A stretch of DNA of 41,044 nucleotides from a bacterium (GTDB taxonomy: Bacteria > Vulcanimicrobiota > Xenobia > Xenobiales > JADMJV01), in assembly GCA_018780265.1 (NCBI GenBank), contig JADMJV010000075.1, positions 1 through 41,044 on the forward strand, written 5' to 3'. Shown here piece by piece: positions 22,762 to 30,338 of this stretch. How positions within the stretch are numbered: position 1 is the stretch's first letter; the number at the start of each line of letters is the position of its first letter. The notes beneath the pieces are model-generated. The model was not told the DNA's origin. It did no database searches and saw only the letters and a list, made by a program, of their open reading frames with translations. The position numbers and the translations under genes were made by a program.

Positions 22762-24308
22762 GCCACTACGACGCTTTAGTCATTGGAGCCGGCGTGGCCG
22801 GTATGTCGGTGGTTCGCAGCCTCTACCAGCAGGCGCCGCAACTGCGCGTGGGCCTGGTTACGCTGCTGGCGCCCGGTCAGGCCGGGGCCACCCCCTGGGC
22901 TCAAGGCGGGGTGGCCGTAGCCTGGGGTCAAGACGACAGTCCTCAGTTGCATACCCAGGACACGCTGGCCGCCGGAGCTGGCCTGTGCCGCTCCGAAGCC
23001 GTGGAGGTGCTTACCCAAGAGGGACCCCGGCGAATTCAAGAATTGCTGGATATCGGCACAGCCTTTGACCGCCGTCCCGACGGCCAGCTCGAATTGACCC
23101 GCGAGGCGGCTCACCAGCGCCGCCGCGTGGTGCACGCCGGCGATGCCAGCGGACGGGAGCTGGCCCGAGCTCTGGCTCAGTCCCTGCCCTCAGGCCTGGA
23201 ATTGATCTACGGCCAGGTGACTCGACTGATCACTCGGGGCTCCCGAGTGGTAGGAGTGCAACTCGATGGTCAACGCACACTGGCCGCCAGCCATGTGGTG
23301 CTGGCCAGCGGTGGGGTGGGCCAATTGTTTGCGGCCACCACCAATCCGGTGGGCGCGGATGGAACGGGCCTGGCGCTGGCCTTTGAGGCGGGCGCCAACC
23401 TGCGCGACCTGGAGTTTGTGCAGTTTCATCCCACCGCCCTGGCCGTTTCCACTCATGGCGACAACCTGCCCTTGCTCACCGAAGCCTTGCGGGGCGAGGG
23501 GGCCCGGCTGGTCGACGAAACCGGACAGCCCTTCATGGGCCAGTATCACCCCGACGCCGAGCTGGCTCCCCGCGATGTGGTGGCCTTTGCGCTGTGGCAA
23601 CACCGCCAGGCCGGCCATCAGACCTTGCTCGATGCACGTGACTTGCCGGTGGCCCAACGCTTTGCTCAGGTTCATCAACTTTGCCTGGCGGCCGGTTTTG
23701 ACCCGGCCACCCAGCCCCTGCCCGTCACGCCGGCTGTCCACTACCATATGGGTGGCGTGGAAGTGGACCTGTGGGGCCGCACTCAAGTGAGCGGACTGTG
23801 GGCCTGCGGCGAAGTGTCGAGCACAGGGGTGCACGGCGCCAATCGCTTGGCCTCCAACTCCTTGCTCGAAGGTCTGGTCTATGGTCATCGCCTGGGCGAA
23901 GCCCTGGCTAACGCCCCTTTCAAGGCGGTTTGCCGAGTTCCCGAGGCCGCCCCTGTGGCCTTGCGTCCCGACCCTCTGGCGATGGCCAGGGTGCGCGAGA
24001 TTCTCTGGTCGGGAATGGGCCTGGCCCGTTCCTCTCAGGGCCTGGAGAAGGCTGCCATTTCGTTGGATCGGCTGCGTACCCGTTTGCAAGAGAGCGGCTC
24101 CAGCGCATACACCGTGGCCAATCTTATGCTGCGTTCAGCTGCCTTCCGGCAAGAGAGCCGGGGCGCCCATCGGCGCCTCGACTACCCTCAAACCAGTCCG
24201 GCCTGGGCTGGCCATACCCTGGTGGTGCCGGGTCAGGCCATTGCGATGCAGGCTCTGCAGCCAATGGCCGAGTCGCAGCACCAAGAGTTGCTGGCGAGGA
24301 GCCTGTAG
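22758..24308 (+). CDS. nadB: L-aspartate oxidase
   Basis: NadB oxidises L-aspartate to iminoaspartate with FAD, feeding NadA. The start is the ATG at 22758, overlapping the nadA stop as ATGA, giving 516 residues. The dinucleotide-binding motif is DALVIGAGVAGMSV at the N-terminus. The succinate-dehydrogenase-flavoprotein fold shows AQGGVAVAW, RRVVHAGDASGRE, HVVLASGGVGQLF, EFVQFHPTAL, LLTEALRGEGARLVDE, PRDVVAFAL, HYHMGGVEVD and GEVSSTGVHGANRLASNSLLEG. The C-terminal helical domain is somewhat short but present. Cytosolic; the aspartate route to NAD. Confidence 0.96.
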   Translation: MSHYDALVIGAGVAGMSVVRSLYQQAPQLRVGLVTLLAPGQAGATPWAQGGVAVAWGQDDSPQLHTQDTLAAGAGLCRSEAVEVLTQEGPRRIQELLDIGTAFDRRPDGQLELTREAAHQRRRVVHAGDASGRELARALAQSLPSGLELIYGQVTRLITRGSRVVGVQLDGQRTLAASHVVLASGGVGQLFAATTNPVGADGTGLALAFEAGANLRDLEFVQFHPTALAVSTHGDNLPLLTEALRGEGARLVDETGQPFMGQYHPDAELAPRDVVAFALWQHRQAGHQTLLDARDLPVAQRFAQVHQLCLAAGFDPATQPLPVTPAVHYHMGGVEVDLWGRTQVSGLWACGEVSSTGVHGANRLASNSLLEGLVYGHRLGEALANAPFKAVCRVPEAAPVALRPDPLAMARVREILWSGMGLARSSQGLEKAAISLDRLRTRLQESGSSAYTVANLMLRSAAFRQESRGAHRRLDYPQTSPAWAGHTLVVPGQAIAMQALQPMAESQHQELLARSL

Positions 24309-24310
24309 TT

Positions 24311-25195
24311 ATGTTGTTTCCACTGCAATATGAAGAGATCGTGGTCAATGCTCTGCGCGAGGATCTGGGCCGGGCCGGCGACTTGACCAGCAATCTGACC
24401 GTGCCGGCGACGGCTCGCTGCCAGGCGAATTTGGTGGCCCGTCAGGCCGGCACCGTGGCTGGCATAGAAGTAGCCGCCCGGGTTTTTCAACTGCTCGACC
24501 CTTCGATTCAGGTAGAACGTCTGGTCGAGGAAGGCTCGCGCGTGGAAGCCGGCACCGTGCTTCTCAAGGTGACCGGGTCAGCCCGCACGATTCTGGCGGG
24601 CGAACGCACGGCTTTGAATTTCCTGGGTCGTATGTCGGGGATTTCCCAGGCCACCGCCACGGGAGTGGCCCGGTTAAAAGGCACTCGCTCCAAACTGGTG
24701 GCCACCCGCAAGACCACCCCCGGCCTGAGAATGCGGGAAAACTGGGCGGTTCTGAGTGGGGGAGGGGAGAGCCACCGATTTGGGTTGGACGATGGGATTT
24801 TGATCAAAGACAACCACGTGGCTCTGGCCGGCGGAGTGGTCGAGGCTCTGCGGCGCGTTCAACAGGGCGCCCCTCACTTGATTAAAATCGAACTGGAAGT
24901 GGATACTCTCCAGCAACTCGAGGAGATTCTCAGTGTGCTTGAGCAGCATTCGCTCCGTCTGGACGCCATGCTGCTCGACAATTTCTCACCGGTTCAATTG
25001 CGTGAGGCGGTTGCCAGGGTGGCCGGGCGCTTTGTGCTGGAAGCCTCGGGCGGGCTCACCCTGGATCGTCTCGGCGAGGTGGCTCAGACTGGCGTAGACC
25101 TGATCAGTCTGGGCAGCCTGACCCACAGTGTTAAGAATTTCGATGTGGCCCTCGATGTCGTCGAGAGTCGCATCTTGGCCGGCTGCCCCCAATAG
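24311..25195 (+). CDS. nadC: Quinolinate phosphoribosyltransferase
   Basis: NadC converts quinolinate and PRPP to nicotinate mononucleotide, completing the de novo branch begun by nadA and nadB. The ATG at 24311 follows the nadB stop by 2 nt and gives 294 residues. Landmarks are LREDLGRAGDLTSNL, ERTALNFLGRMSGIS, VATRKTTPGLR, then VLSGGGESHRFGLDDGILIKDNHV, the phosphoribosyl-binding IELEVDTLQQLEE, MLLDNFSP and LEASGGLTLDRL with ISLGSLTHS near the end. A short hairpin with a T run follows the stop. Confidence 0.97.
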   Translation: MLFPLQYEEIVVNALREDLGRAGDLTSNLTVPATARCQANLVARQAGTVAGIEVAARVFQLLDPSIQVERLVEEGSRVEAGTVLLKVTGSARTILAGERTALNFLGRMSGISQATATGVARLKGTRSKLVATRKTTPGLRMRENWAVLSGGGESHRFGLDDGILIKDNHVALAGGVVEALRRVQQGAPHLIKIELEVDTLQQLEEILSVLEQHSLRLDAMLLDNFSPVQLREAVARVAGRFVLEASGGLTLDRLGEVAQTGVDLISLGSLTHSVKNFDVALDVVESRILAGCPQ

Positions 25196-25211
25196 CCCCC
25201 CGAGGGCTTTT
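25194..25211 (+). terminator. Candidate rho-independent terminator after nadC
   Basis: AGCCC (25194-25198), a 5-nt loop and GGGCT (25204-25208) followed by TTTT. The stem is short but GC-rich and begins within the nadC stop codon, closing the nad operon. Confidence 0.5.
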
Positions 25212-25216
25212 ACGTC

Positions 25217-25243
25217 TTGACGAGGGGCACCGTAGGGTATACA
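25217..25243 (+). promoter_or_regulatory. Weak candidate promoter for the PepSY gene
   Basis: TTGACG (25217-25222) and TATACA (25238-25243) are separated by 15 nt, shorter than ideal. It lies between the nadC terminator and the ATG at 25255. Confidence 0.3.
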
Positions 25244-25254
25244 AGAGCAGAGCT

Positions 25255-26415
25255 ATGCTTAGCCTGAATTTCGGGTCGTCGCCGGCCCGGCGTCAACTTT
25301 GGCTGACCGTCCATCGTTGGCTGGGTCTGATTTTGCTGCTTTTGAGCATACCCATCGGGTTGACCGGCAGCGTCAATGTTTACCATCGCGAGATCGACCG
25401 CTGGCTCTATCCCAGTTTCTTTGAGCCGGTTGCTCGGGGTAGCCCGCTACCCCTCAATCGGATCCTGGAAATCGTGAGGGCTCAGGATCCGGCCCCGGTG
25501 ATTTCCATGATTTTACCCGACGCTTACTGGCCGGTGGTGCTGGTGCATCAGCGCCAGGGACCGGTAGTGTGGCGAACCTCCGTCGATCCTGTCTCGGGCA
25601 AAATCTTGGGGCGACGGGATCAGACCCACGCCATTTTGCCTACGCTCTATCGATTGCATCAAGAACTGCTGCTCAAGCCTTACTGGGGGGAAGAGCTGGT
25701 AGGTCTGAGCGGAATCGCGCTGGCCCTATCCTGTCTGTCGGGGCTGTGGCTGTGGTGGCCCAAGCCCCAGCGCTTTTGGAAGTCGGTCACAATGCGTCGG
25801 GGGCAGTCCTGGTACCGCACCGTCTGGGATTTGCATTCAGCACTGGGATTCTGGAGCTGCCTGGTGATGCTGGTAGTGGCCATTTCTGGCGCCGTTCTTT
25901 CCTTTCCCAAAGCCAGTGCAACTCTGCTGGGGATAATCGCGCCAAGTCGCGAGTACGAGCCGGCCCGCGTAGATCGGGCCGATGAAACCCCCATCAAGGA
26001 CCCGGACGGAATCCTGCGGGCGGCCAGTGCCCATCGGCCTCACGATGTTGCGCTGGTGCTGGGCCTGCCCACCAAGCGCTCCAATACCTGGCGGGTAGCC
26101 ATGAGGGGGTCCAACTATCACGGCGTGGTGGGGGGACTGACGCAACTTTGGATCGACCCCTGGACCTATCAGGTGGTCCAGGAAAAATCAGACGGCCATT
26201 GGACCAATGGCGACATGATTGTGGCCCTTCAGTTTCCGCTGCACAACGGCAGTTTGCTGGGGGAACCAGGTCGAGTGGTGGTTTTCCTGTCAGGGCTGGC
26301 GCTGCCCTTGTTGGGTGTGAGCGGGTTGGTGATCTGGTGGCACAAGCGTCGTTTGCAGCAGCGAGCCGCCCAGGCGCGCCGCGACAAGAAGATTACTCGG
26401 GCACTTCCTGACTGA
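25255..26415 (+). CDS. PepSY-associated transmembrane protein
   Basis: A 386-residue PepSY_TM family membrane protein. It begins with the family signature WLTVHRWLGLILLLLSIPIGLTGS and has further TM segments near residues 145-167, 195-220 and 345-370. Periplasmic parts include IDPWTYQVV. Conserved His in VHRWLG, LYRLHQELL and VWDLHSALGFW are positioned like heme or metal ligands of the FoxB/PiuB-like iron-reductase group. Such proteins are often linked to ferric-siderophore reduction or uptake, but there is no siderophore receptor nearby, so the substrate is open. Its tail overlaps the convergent broken membrane gene by 23 nt. Confidence 0.88.
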   Translation: MLSLNFGSSPARRQLWLTVHRWLGLILLLLSIPIGLTGSVNVYHREIDRWLYPSFFEPVARGSPLPLNRILEIVRAQDPAPVISMILPDAYWPVVLVHQRQGPVVWRTSVDPVSGKILGRRDQTHAILPTLYRLHQELLLKPYWGEELVGLSGIALALSCLSGLWLWWPKPQRFWKSVTMRRGQSWYRTVWDLHSALGFWSCLVMLVVAISGAVLSFPKASATLLGIIAPSREYEPARVDRADETPIKDPDGILRAASAHRPHDVALVLGLPTKRSNTWRVAMRGSNYHGVVGGLTQLWIDPWTYQVVQEKSDGHWTNGDMIVALQFPLHNGSLLGEPGRVVVFLSGLALPLLGVSGLVIWWHKRRLQQRAAQARRDKKITRALPD

Positions 26416-26770
26416 AGCGCGGCACTCCCAGCCACATCTTGGGAAGAAAAGCCATGTGACGGAAGAATTGACAGAGGCCCACGACGATGAAAGACGCTGG
26501 CAGCCCTTCAAAGCCCTCCGACCCCAAGAAGGGGCCAGCGAAGATGGCCAGTCCCATCAGGGCCACCGTCAGCGCCGACTGACCCAGCACCCGAAGCGCA
26601 GCCGGCCATGGTCAACAGACGAGCGCCAAAACTGCATATATAACCAGGTAGCCGTTGAAATCCCCACGGTAGTGGCCCGCCTGTCCTGCGGTGGAACTGT
26701 CCAGCCACACACAGAACAATAAAATTCCCAGGTCCATAGGCCCTGCTTGGCGGTACCAAAAGCCCTTCAT
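26393..26770 (-). pseudogene. Small four-TM membrane protein gene interrupted by in-frame TGA
   Basis: Read from the ATG at 26770, the minus strand encodes MKGFWYRQAGPMDLGILLFC..., with two hydrophobic stretches, up to ...YAVLALVC. A TGA (26612-26614) follows at codon 53. The same frame continues without another stop for 72 residues (PWPAALRVLGQSALTVALMGLAIFAG ... MAFLPKMWLGVPRFSQEVPE) to a TAA. Both halves are hydrophobic and together look like one ~125-residue, four-TM protein. A single change, for example TGG (Trp) to TGA, explains it. A GTG just after the TGA could start the second half separately. TGA is a normal stop elsewhere in the window, so global recoding is unlikely. No family is recognised. 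Confidence 0.5.
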
Positions 26771-26774
26771 CAAG

Positions 26775-27215
26775 CTAGATCATCATCGGGGGGGGCGGCG
26801 GCATACCCCGAATCTGCATCATGCCGGTGTAGGCTCCGCGCAGGGGACCACCCAGCAGGTTCATTTCGTCGCTCATGACCCCGTAACCACGGCGCAAAGG
26901 CGCCTGCAGAGAGTTGAGGTCAGAGGCGTTGCCCGGAGAGCCAAAGGTCATGCCGGCGTACTGGCCGGAAAGGGCCACCCCCAGCGAATTTGTTGAGCCG
27001 TCACCGATCATAAATCCGCTGCCGATGGCTCTCCAACTGGCCTGCAGTTGAATCAACGACTGCAACATCTGCTGGGACTGGTCCATACCGGCCGCGATGG
27101 AGCCAAAGTTGGCGGAGCTGATTGCAGCGGCCAACTGGGCGGAAGTGGTCCCGCCGGAGGGCGCCAACTGTCCCGGAAAAGAGGTGGGGTTGAAGTTGGG
27201 TTGTATCGTGGCCAC
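26775..27215 (-). CDS. Hypothetical Gln/Gly/Met-rich protein
   Basis: A 146-residue protein without signal peptide or TM segment. It is rich in Gly, Ser, Gln and Met, with a helical middle (SAQLAAAISSANFGS, MDQSQQMLQSLIQLQASWRAIG) and a C-terminal end of MQIRGMPPPPPMMI. The composition and helices resemble small secreted or structural proteins of export systems, but no family is recognised. It starts opposite the small membrane gene at 27350, with an 8-bp-arm dyad in the shared intergenic space. Confidence 0.55.
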   Translation of the reverse strand: MATIQPNFNPTSFPGQLAPSGGTTSAQLAAAISSANFGSIAAGMDQSQQMLQSLIQLQASWRAIGSGFMIGDGSTNSLGVALSGQYAGMTFGSPGNASDLNSLQAPLRRGYGVMSDEMNLLGGPLRGAYTGMMQIRGMPPPPPMMI

Positions 27216-27247
27216 GTTTGCTGCCCTCGTTCGCTAAAATTTTTCCT

Positions 27248-27274
27248 AAACGTCTCCGTTGATTTTAGACGTTT
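27248..27274. promoter_or_regulatory. 8-bp-arm dyad in a divergent intergenic region
   Basis: AAACGTCT (27248-27255) and AGACGTTT (27267-27274) are perfect complements separated by 11 nt. It lies 33 nt upstream of the minus-strand hypothetical gene and 75 nt from the plus-strand membrane gene. It could be an operator or an RNA hairpin in the leader of the minus-strand gene; there is no adjacent T run to make it a terminator. Confidence 0.4.
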
Positions 27275-27349
27275 TGCTGCCGGAATGTAACCATTCGGAT
27301 GTTAAAAGATTGTATTGCCTCTTGAGTCTGGCTGGGCTATGGTGAGTGG

Positions 27350-27628
27350 ATGATAGGTCGCGCCTTTTTTCTGTGCATGGTGGTCAAGGGTCTGGATGCC
27401 TACCCCCGACCGCTTTTCTGGTCTCTGCTCTACCTGGGATATCTCTTGGGTGCCGAGGTGATGTTCACGGCCGCCTTTGCCAGTTGGAAGCCGGCCGTGC
27501 TTTACGGGCTGTTGGGCTTTTCGGTGGCCTACGCAGTTTTTCGGGGTCTACTCGAATTGCGGGACGGCATGCCCTATTGGGGCCTCTTCTGTGCCGGGCT
27601 GTTTACTCTGATTGCGATTTTGCCGTAG
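27350..27628 (+). CDS. Small integral membrane protein
   Basis: A 92-residue hydrophobic protein with three likely TM helices: residues ~20-43 (PLFWSLLYLGYLLGAEVMFTAAFA), ~47-66 (KPAVLYGLLGFSVAYAVFRG) and ~74-92 (MPYWGLFCAGLFTLIAILP). A charged loop LELRDGM separates the last two. The ATG at 27350 follows TGGTGAGTGG. No family is recognised. It stands alone, divergent from the hypothetical gene and convergent with the toxin gene. Confidence 0.6.
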   Translation: MIGRAFFLCMVVKGLDAYPRPLFWSLLYLGYLLGAEVMFTAAFASWKPAVLYGLLGFSVAYAVFRGLLELRDGMPYWGLFCAGLFTLIAILP

Positions 27629-27715
27629 CTGGTGAAGCGCACGGTCGTCGGGCTATGGGTCCGTTATGTCGCCATAGAGATTTGATGTCTGGAGCTGTGA
27701 TTGCCCGGCGCGGCT

Positions 27716-28132
27716 TCACGCCCAGGGATTCAGTATGTCCAGACCGCACCCCGTGAAGTCGGAGACGTTCCTGGTGGCGAGCCGAGCTGCCGAAATTCTT
27801 GTAATGGCAGCGATTTGTGCGTCGAATTGTGAGATCGGTTGGCCAGCCAGGCGCCGAGCCGCAGCCAACTCGGCGAACATTCCAGCGGCCTCTGAGCCAA
27901 AAGACAGAACACGTCCGTGAAACTCAAGATCGAACATCTCGTTCGCAGCCGATTCCAATTCCTTGCGCCGCTTTCCAGACGGAAGAAGCCTCAATCCATA
28001 GAGGATCTCAGCCTGAGTTACACTGGTTGTGTAGAGGCTTGCGCCAGGCTGGCTGCGGAGCCACGCGACAACGCGGCGATCGGGCTTGGTTTTCATTAGT
28101 TCTGACAGGACGTTGGTGTCCAGCACGATCAT
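27716..28132 (-). CDS. VapC/FitB-type PIN-domain toxin
   Basis: A 138-residue PIN-domain ribonuclease. The four acidic metal ligands are visible: Asp5 (MIVLDTNVLSE), Glu42 (VTQAEILYGLRLLP), Asp104 (ISQFDAQIAA) and Asp125 (RNVSDFTGCGLDILNPW). The phrases match the FitB branch of VapC toxins. Such toxins cleave RNA and are held inactive by the partner antitoxin, whose gene overlaps the toxin start by 4 nt (ATGA). Confidence 0.93.
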   Translation of the reverse strand: MIVLDTNVLSELMKTKPDRRVVAWLRSQPGASLYTTSVTQAEILYGLRLLPSGKRRKELESAANEMFDLEFHGRVLSFGSEAAGMFAELAAARRLAGQPISQFDAQIAAITRISAARLATRNVSDFTGCGLDILNPWA

Positions 28133-28377
28133 TGGCGTTTGAAATCGGGAGGCTGACGAATGCTTTCCCGCTCAGCAACAGCAAGGTCTACACCGCCGAG
28201 CTTTTGAAAGCGGGCTTGGATTCGGTCGGCCAGGTGAGTTTCTGGTAACTCCAGAGCCAGGGCCGAACAAAGTATATTGCGGGCTTCCTCCTCCATGGAC
28301 CGATTGAGTTTGGCGGCTCGAATCCTCAGTTTCCGCTTGGTCTCTTCATCCAAATTTCGAATGGTAATACTGGCCAC
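28129..28377 (-). CDS. FitA-type ribbon-helix-helix antitoxin
   Basis: The best start is the GTG at 28377, with GAGGAG 7 nt upstream, giving MASITIRNLDEETKRKLRIRAA, the usual FitA N-terminus. Several in-frame ATGs upstream fall inside the operator and promoter. Of the 82 residues the first ~45 are the RHH DNA-binding domain (ITIRNLDEETKRKLRIRAAKLNRSMEEEARNIL). The rest (LADRIQARFQKLGGVDLAV, then PPDFKRQ) wraps the PIN toxin. FitA-type antitoxins repress their own promoter as a complex with the toxin, which fits the large palindrome just upstream. Confidence 0.9.
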   Translation of the reverse strand: MASITIRNLDEETKRKLRIRAAKLNRSMEEEARNILCSALALELPETHLADRIQARFQKLGGVDLAVAERESIRQPPDFKRQ

Positions 28378-28393
28378 AGACTCGCTCCTCATA

Positions 28394-28426
28394 CGCATCA
28401 ATGATTGCATCGTAATCATTGATGCG
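28394..28426. promoter_or_regulatory. Toxin-antitoxin operator palindrome
   Basis: CGCATCAATGATT (28394-28406) and AATCATTGATGCG (28414-28426) are perfect 13-bp inverted arms around a 7-nt centre. The -10 of the minus-strand promoter lies across the centre, so binding of the antitoxin or toxin-antitoxin complex would block transcription. Confidence 0.75.
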
Positions 28427-28437
28427 AGCCCGGTCAA
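28409..28437 (-). promoter_or_regulatory. Promoter of the toxin-antitoxin pair
   Basis: On the minus strand TTGACC (28437-28432), a 17-nt spacer and TACGAT (28414-28409) form a good sigma70-type promoter. Transcription would begin near 28402, about 25 nt before the GTG start of the antitoxin. Confidence 0.65.
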
Positions 28438-28502
28438 GCCCGGTGGAAGGTGCGAGCCTCACCCACGACGCCCTTGGCGTCCTCGAAGAACAATGTTTTG
28501 TC

Positions 28503-28718
28503 AGCCAGACTGTTACCCTACCAGGGCTGAAAGAGTTAGCTGAGGCCCTGGAGGCCGGGGTGGATGAGCTTGCTCATTTTACCTTTGCGGCCGTGCCCGC
28601 GCCGCCCGATCGGTTGGCCCGCATGGTGCGTCAGAAAGTGGGCCTGTGCCCCACCTTCTTGGACAATGTGGGCAAGTTCGTGGCTGCCGGAGGAATGGTG
28701 ATCTACGGAACCGATCGA
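28503..28718 (+). pseudogene. Amidohydrolase C-terminal fragment
   Basis: The plus-strand frame here reads TLPGLKELAEALEAGVDELAHF, then KVGLCPTFLDNVGKFVAAGGMVIYGTD. This closely follows imidazolonepropionase-like amidohydrolases: the A-L-E-A-G-V-D-x-x-x-H stretch with a metal His, a later P-T and the A-G-G-x-x-x-x-G-T-D metal Asp. There is no start, no N-terminal HxH motif and no domain end. The frame runs on into the antisense of the kinase gene. It is a remnant trapped between the toxin-antitoxin module and the kinase. Seen: motif order. Inferred: gene decay or replacement at this spot. Confidence 0.55.
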
Positions 28719-28733
28719 TGTAGAATGCGGGAG

Positions 28734-30323
28734 CTATTCTTTGACCCGGTCGCCGCCCACCTTGGAAAGGGGTTGGTCGGCCCGGGGTTCGGGAGCGCCC
28801 TCGGGTGGGTGCCAGCTTCCCTTGTTGTCCTGTACCCAACCCCTGGAATCCGGAGGAGCAAACTGCCAGCCAGGATGATTGCCCCACCAGCCCTTGATGC
28901 CGCCAGTCTGGGGCTGGGGTGCGCCTGAACTGGTGGATGAGTCTGGAAAGGGCGTGTTTTGGGCCACCACTGGATCGGGGTTTGGACTGGGCGAGGGCTT
29001 GGGACGAGTGGCCGCCGTGGGGTAGTGGCTGCCTGGCAGGGCGGGAACCTCTGGTTCGACCACCGGCGGACGCACAACGGGTTTGCTGGAAACCGGCCTG
29101 GGCCGCTCCACGGGGGGCGACGAAGAGGCCGCCACTGGTTGCGTCTTGGGCGGTTTCTTCTGGACAGGGCGCTTAGGCTCGGCCGGTGGTTGGCTGGCCA
29201 CCGCCGCGGTGGCTCTGGGGACGGGGCTGGCCGCTGTCTTGGGTTGCGGCTGGGCCTGCAGATACATCCAGCCAAACAGACTCAAGGCCGCCACACACAA
29301 TCCGCCGGCCGTTACCCAAAGGGCCACGCCGCCGGAGTCGACGGAGGGCGAAAATGGGCCCGAAGCCGGGCTGGCGGCCGCCAGCGGCGCCTGGATGGGC
29401 GGTGCGGTCACGGGCGGCGGGGGAGCCACCGGGAGAGCCAGGTTTTCGGTCATGTCCAGAGGCTCTTGGAGTGACTTCGAAATCTGGTCAAGCAAGCTGC
29501 GCACCTGCTCCATGCTCTGATAGCGCTCGTCTTTGCGCAGGCCCATCATCTTGCTGATCACTTTGTCCAGGGCAGGAGGGATCATGGGATTGAGCTTTTG
29601 GGCCGAGGGGGCACCGGCTCCCGTGGCCACCAACTCGATCGGGCTGGCCGGTACCTTGTTGGTGAGCAGGTGAAAAAGGGTGGCTCCGAGGGCGTAAATG
29701 TCCGAACGAGGGTCAGTCCCGCCAGCTCCCTGGTACTGCTCCAGGGGGGCGTAGCCGGCCGACCCCATACCCTGCAGAAAGGTGGCCGTAGCCTGATCGG
29801 GGTTAAAGGAGCGTGCAATGCCAAAGTCAATGAGACGCACGTTGCCGGCATTGTCTAGCATGATGTTGCTGGGCTTCAGGTCGCGAAACAGGATGGGCGG
29901 TTCCTGGTTGTGCAGGTAGGTGAGCACGGAGGCCAATTGGAGCGCCCATTCCAGCACTTGGGCCACGGGCAAGGTGCCACGCCGCGATTGCATCACCTCG
30001 GAAAGGTTCTGGCCTTTGACATAGGCCATGACCAGATAGTAACGATTGTCTTCCACAAAAAAATCGGTCACCTGAACCAGGTTCGGGTGATCCAGATTGG
30101 CCAGAAAATGGGCTTCCTGGCGAAATTGATCGATGGCCTGGTTTTGTCGCTTCTCGTCGCTGGCCTGGACGCGCATCTCTTTGATGGCCACCGGCTTGTT
30201 CAGGGCGTCGATGCGCCCCAGATAGACGGCTCCCATGCCCCCATGGCCCAGCACCGATTCAATGCGGTAGCGGGTGCCCAGGACGGTGCCCGGTTGGAGG
30301 TTGGTGGAGACCGCCGAATTCAT
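28734..30323 (-). CDS. Transmembrane serine/threonine protein kinase
   Basis: A 529-residue Hanks-type (PknB-like) kinase. The kinase domain is residues ~18-285: glycine loop LGHGGMGAVY, Lys48 (VAIKEM), catalytic loop FRDLKPSN (146-153, Phe in place of the usual His, Asp148 retained), Asp166 in IDFGIAR, activation-segment end GYAPLEQY and SDIYALGATLFHLLT. A Pro/Ala linker leads to one TM helix (~331-354). A Pro/Lys-rich exterior of ~120 residues follows, with a C-terminal Trp-rich motif (GWWGNHPGWQFAPPDSRGWVQDNKGSW). It lies 15 nt after the glycosidase gene on the same strand. The kinase probably senses outside conditions; its substrates are unknown. Confidence 0.95.
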   Translation of the reverse strand: MNSAVSTNLQPGTVLGTRYRIESVLGHGGMGAVYLGRIDALNKPVAIKEMRVQASDEKRQNQAIDQFRQEAHFLANLDHPNLVQVTDFFVEDNRYYLVMAYVKGQNLSEVMQSRRGTLPVAQVLEWALQLASVLTYLHNQEPPILFRDLKPSNIMLDNAGNVRLIDFGIARSFNPDQATATFLQGMGSAGYAPLEQYQGAGGTDPRSDIYALGATLFHLLTNKVPASPIELVATGAGAPSAQKLNPMIPPALDKVISKMMGLRKDERYQSMEQVRSLLDQISKSLQEPLDMTENLALPVAPPPPVTAPPIQAPLAAASPASGPFSPSVDSGGVALWVTAGGLCVAALSLFGWMYLQAQPQPKTAASPVPRATAAVASQPPAEPKRPVQKKPPKTQPVAASSSPPVERPRPVSSKPVVRPPVVEPEVPALPGSHYPTAATRPKPSPSPNPDPVVAQNTPFPDSSTSSGAPQPQTGGIKGWWGNHPGWQFAPPDSRGWVQDNKGSWHPPEGAPEPRADQPLSKVGGDRVKE

Positions 30324-30338
30324 TCCCTACTCTTCCAG

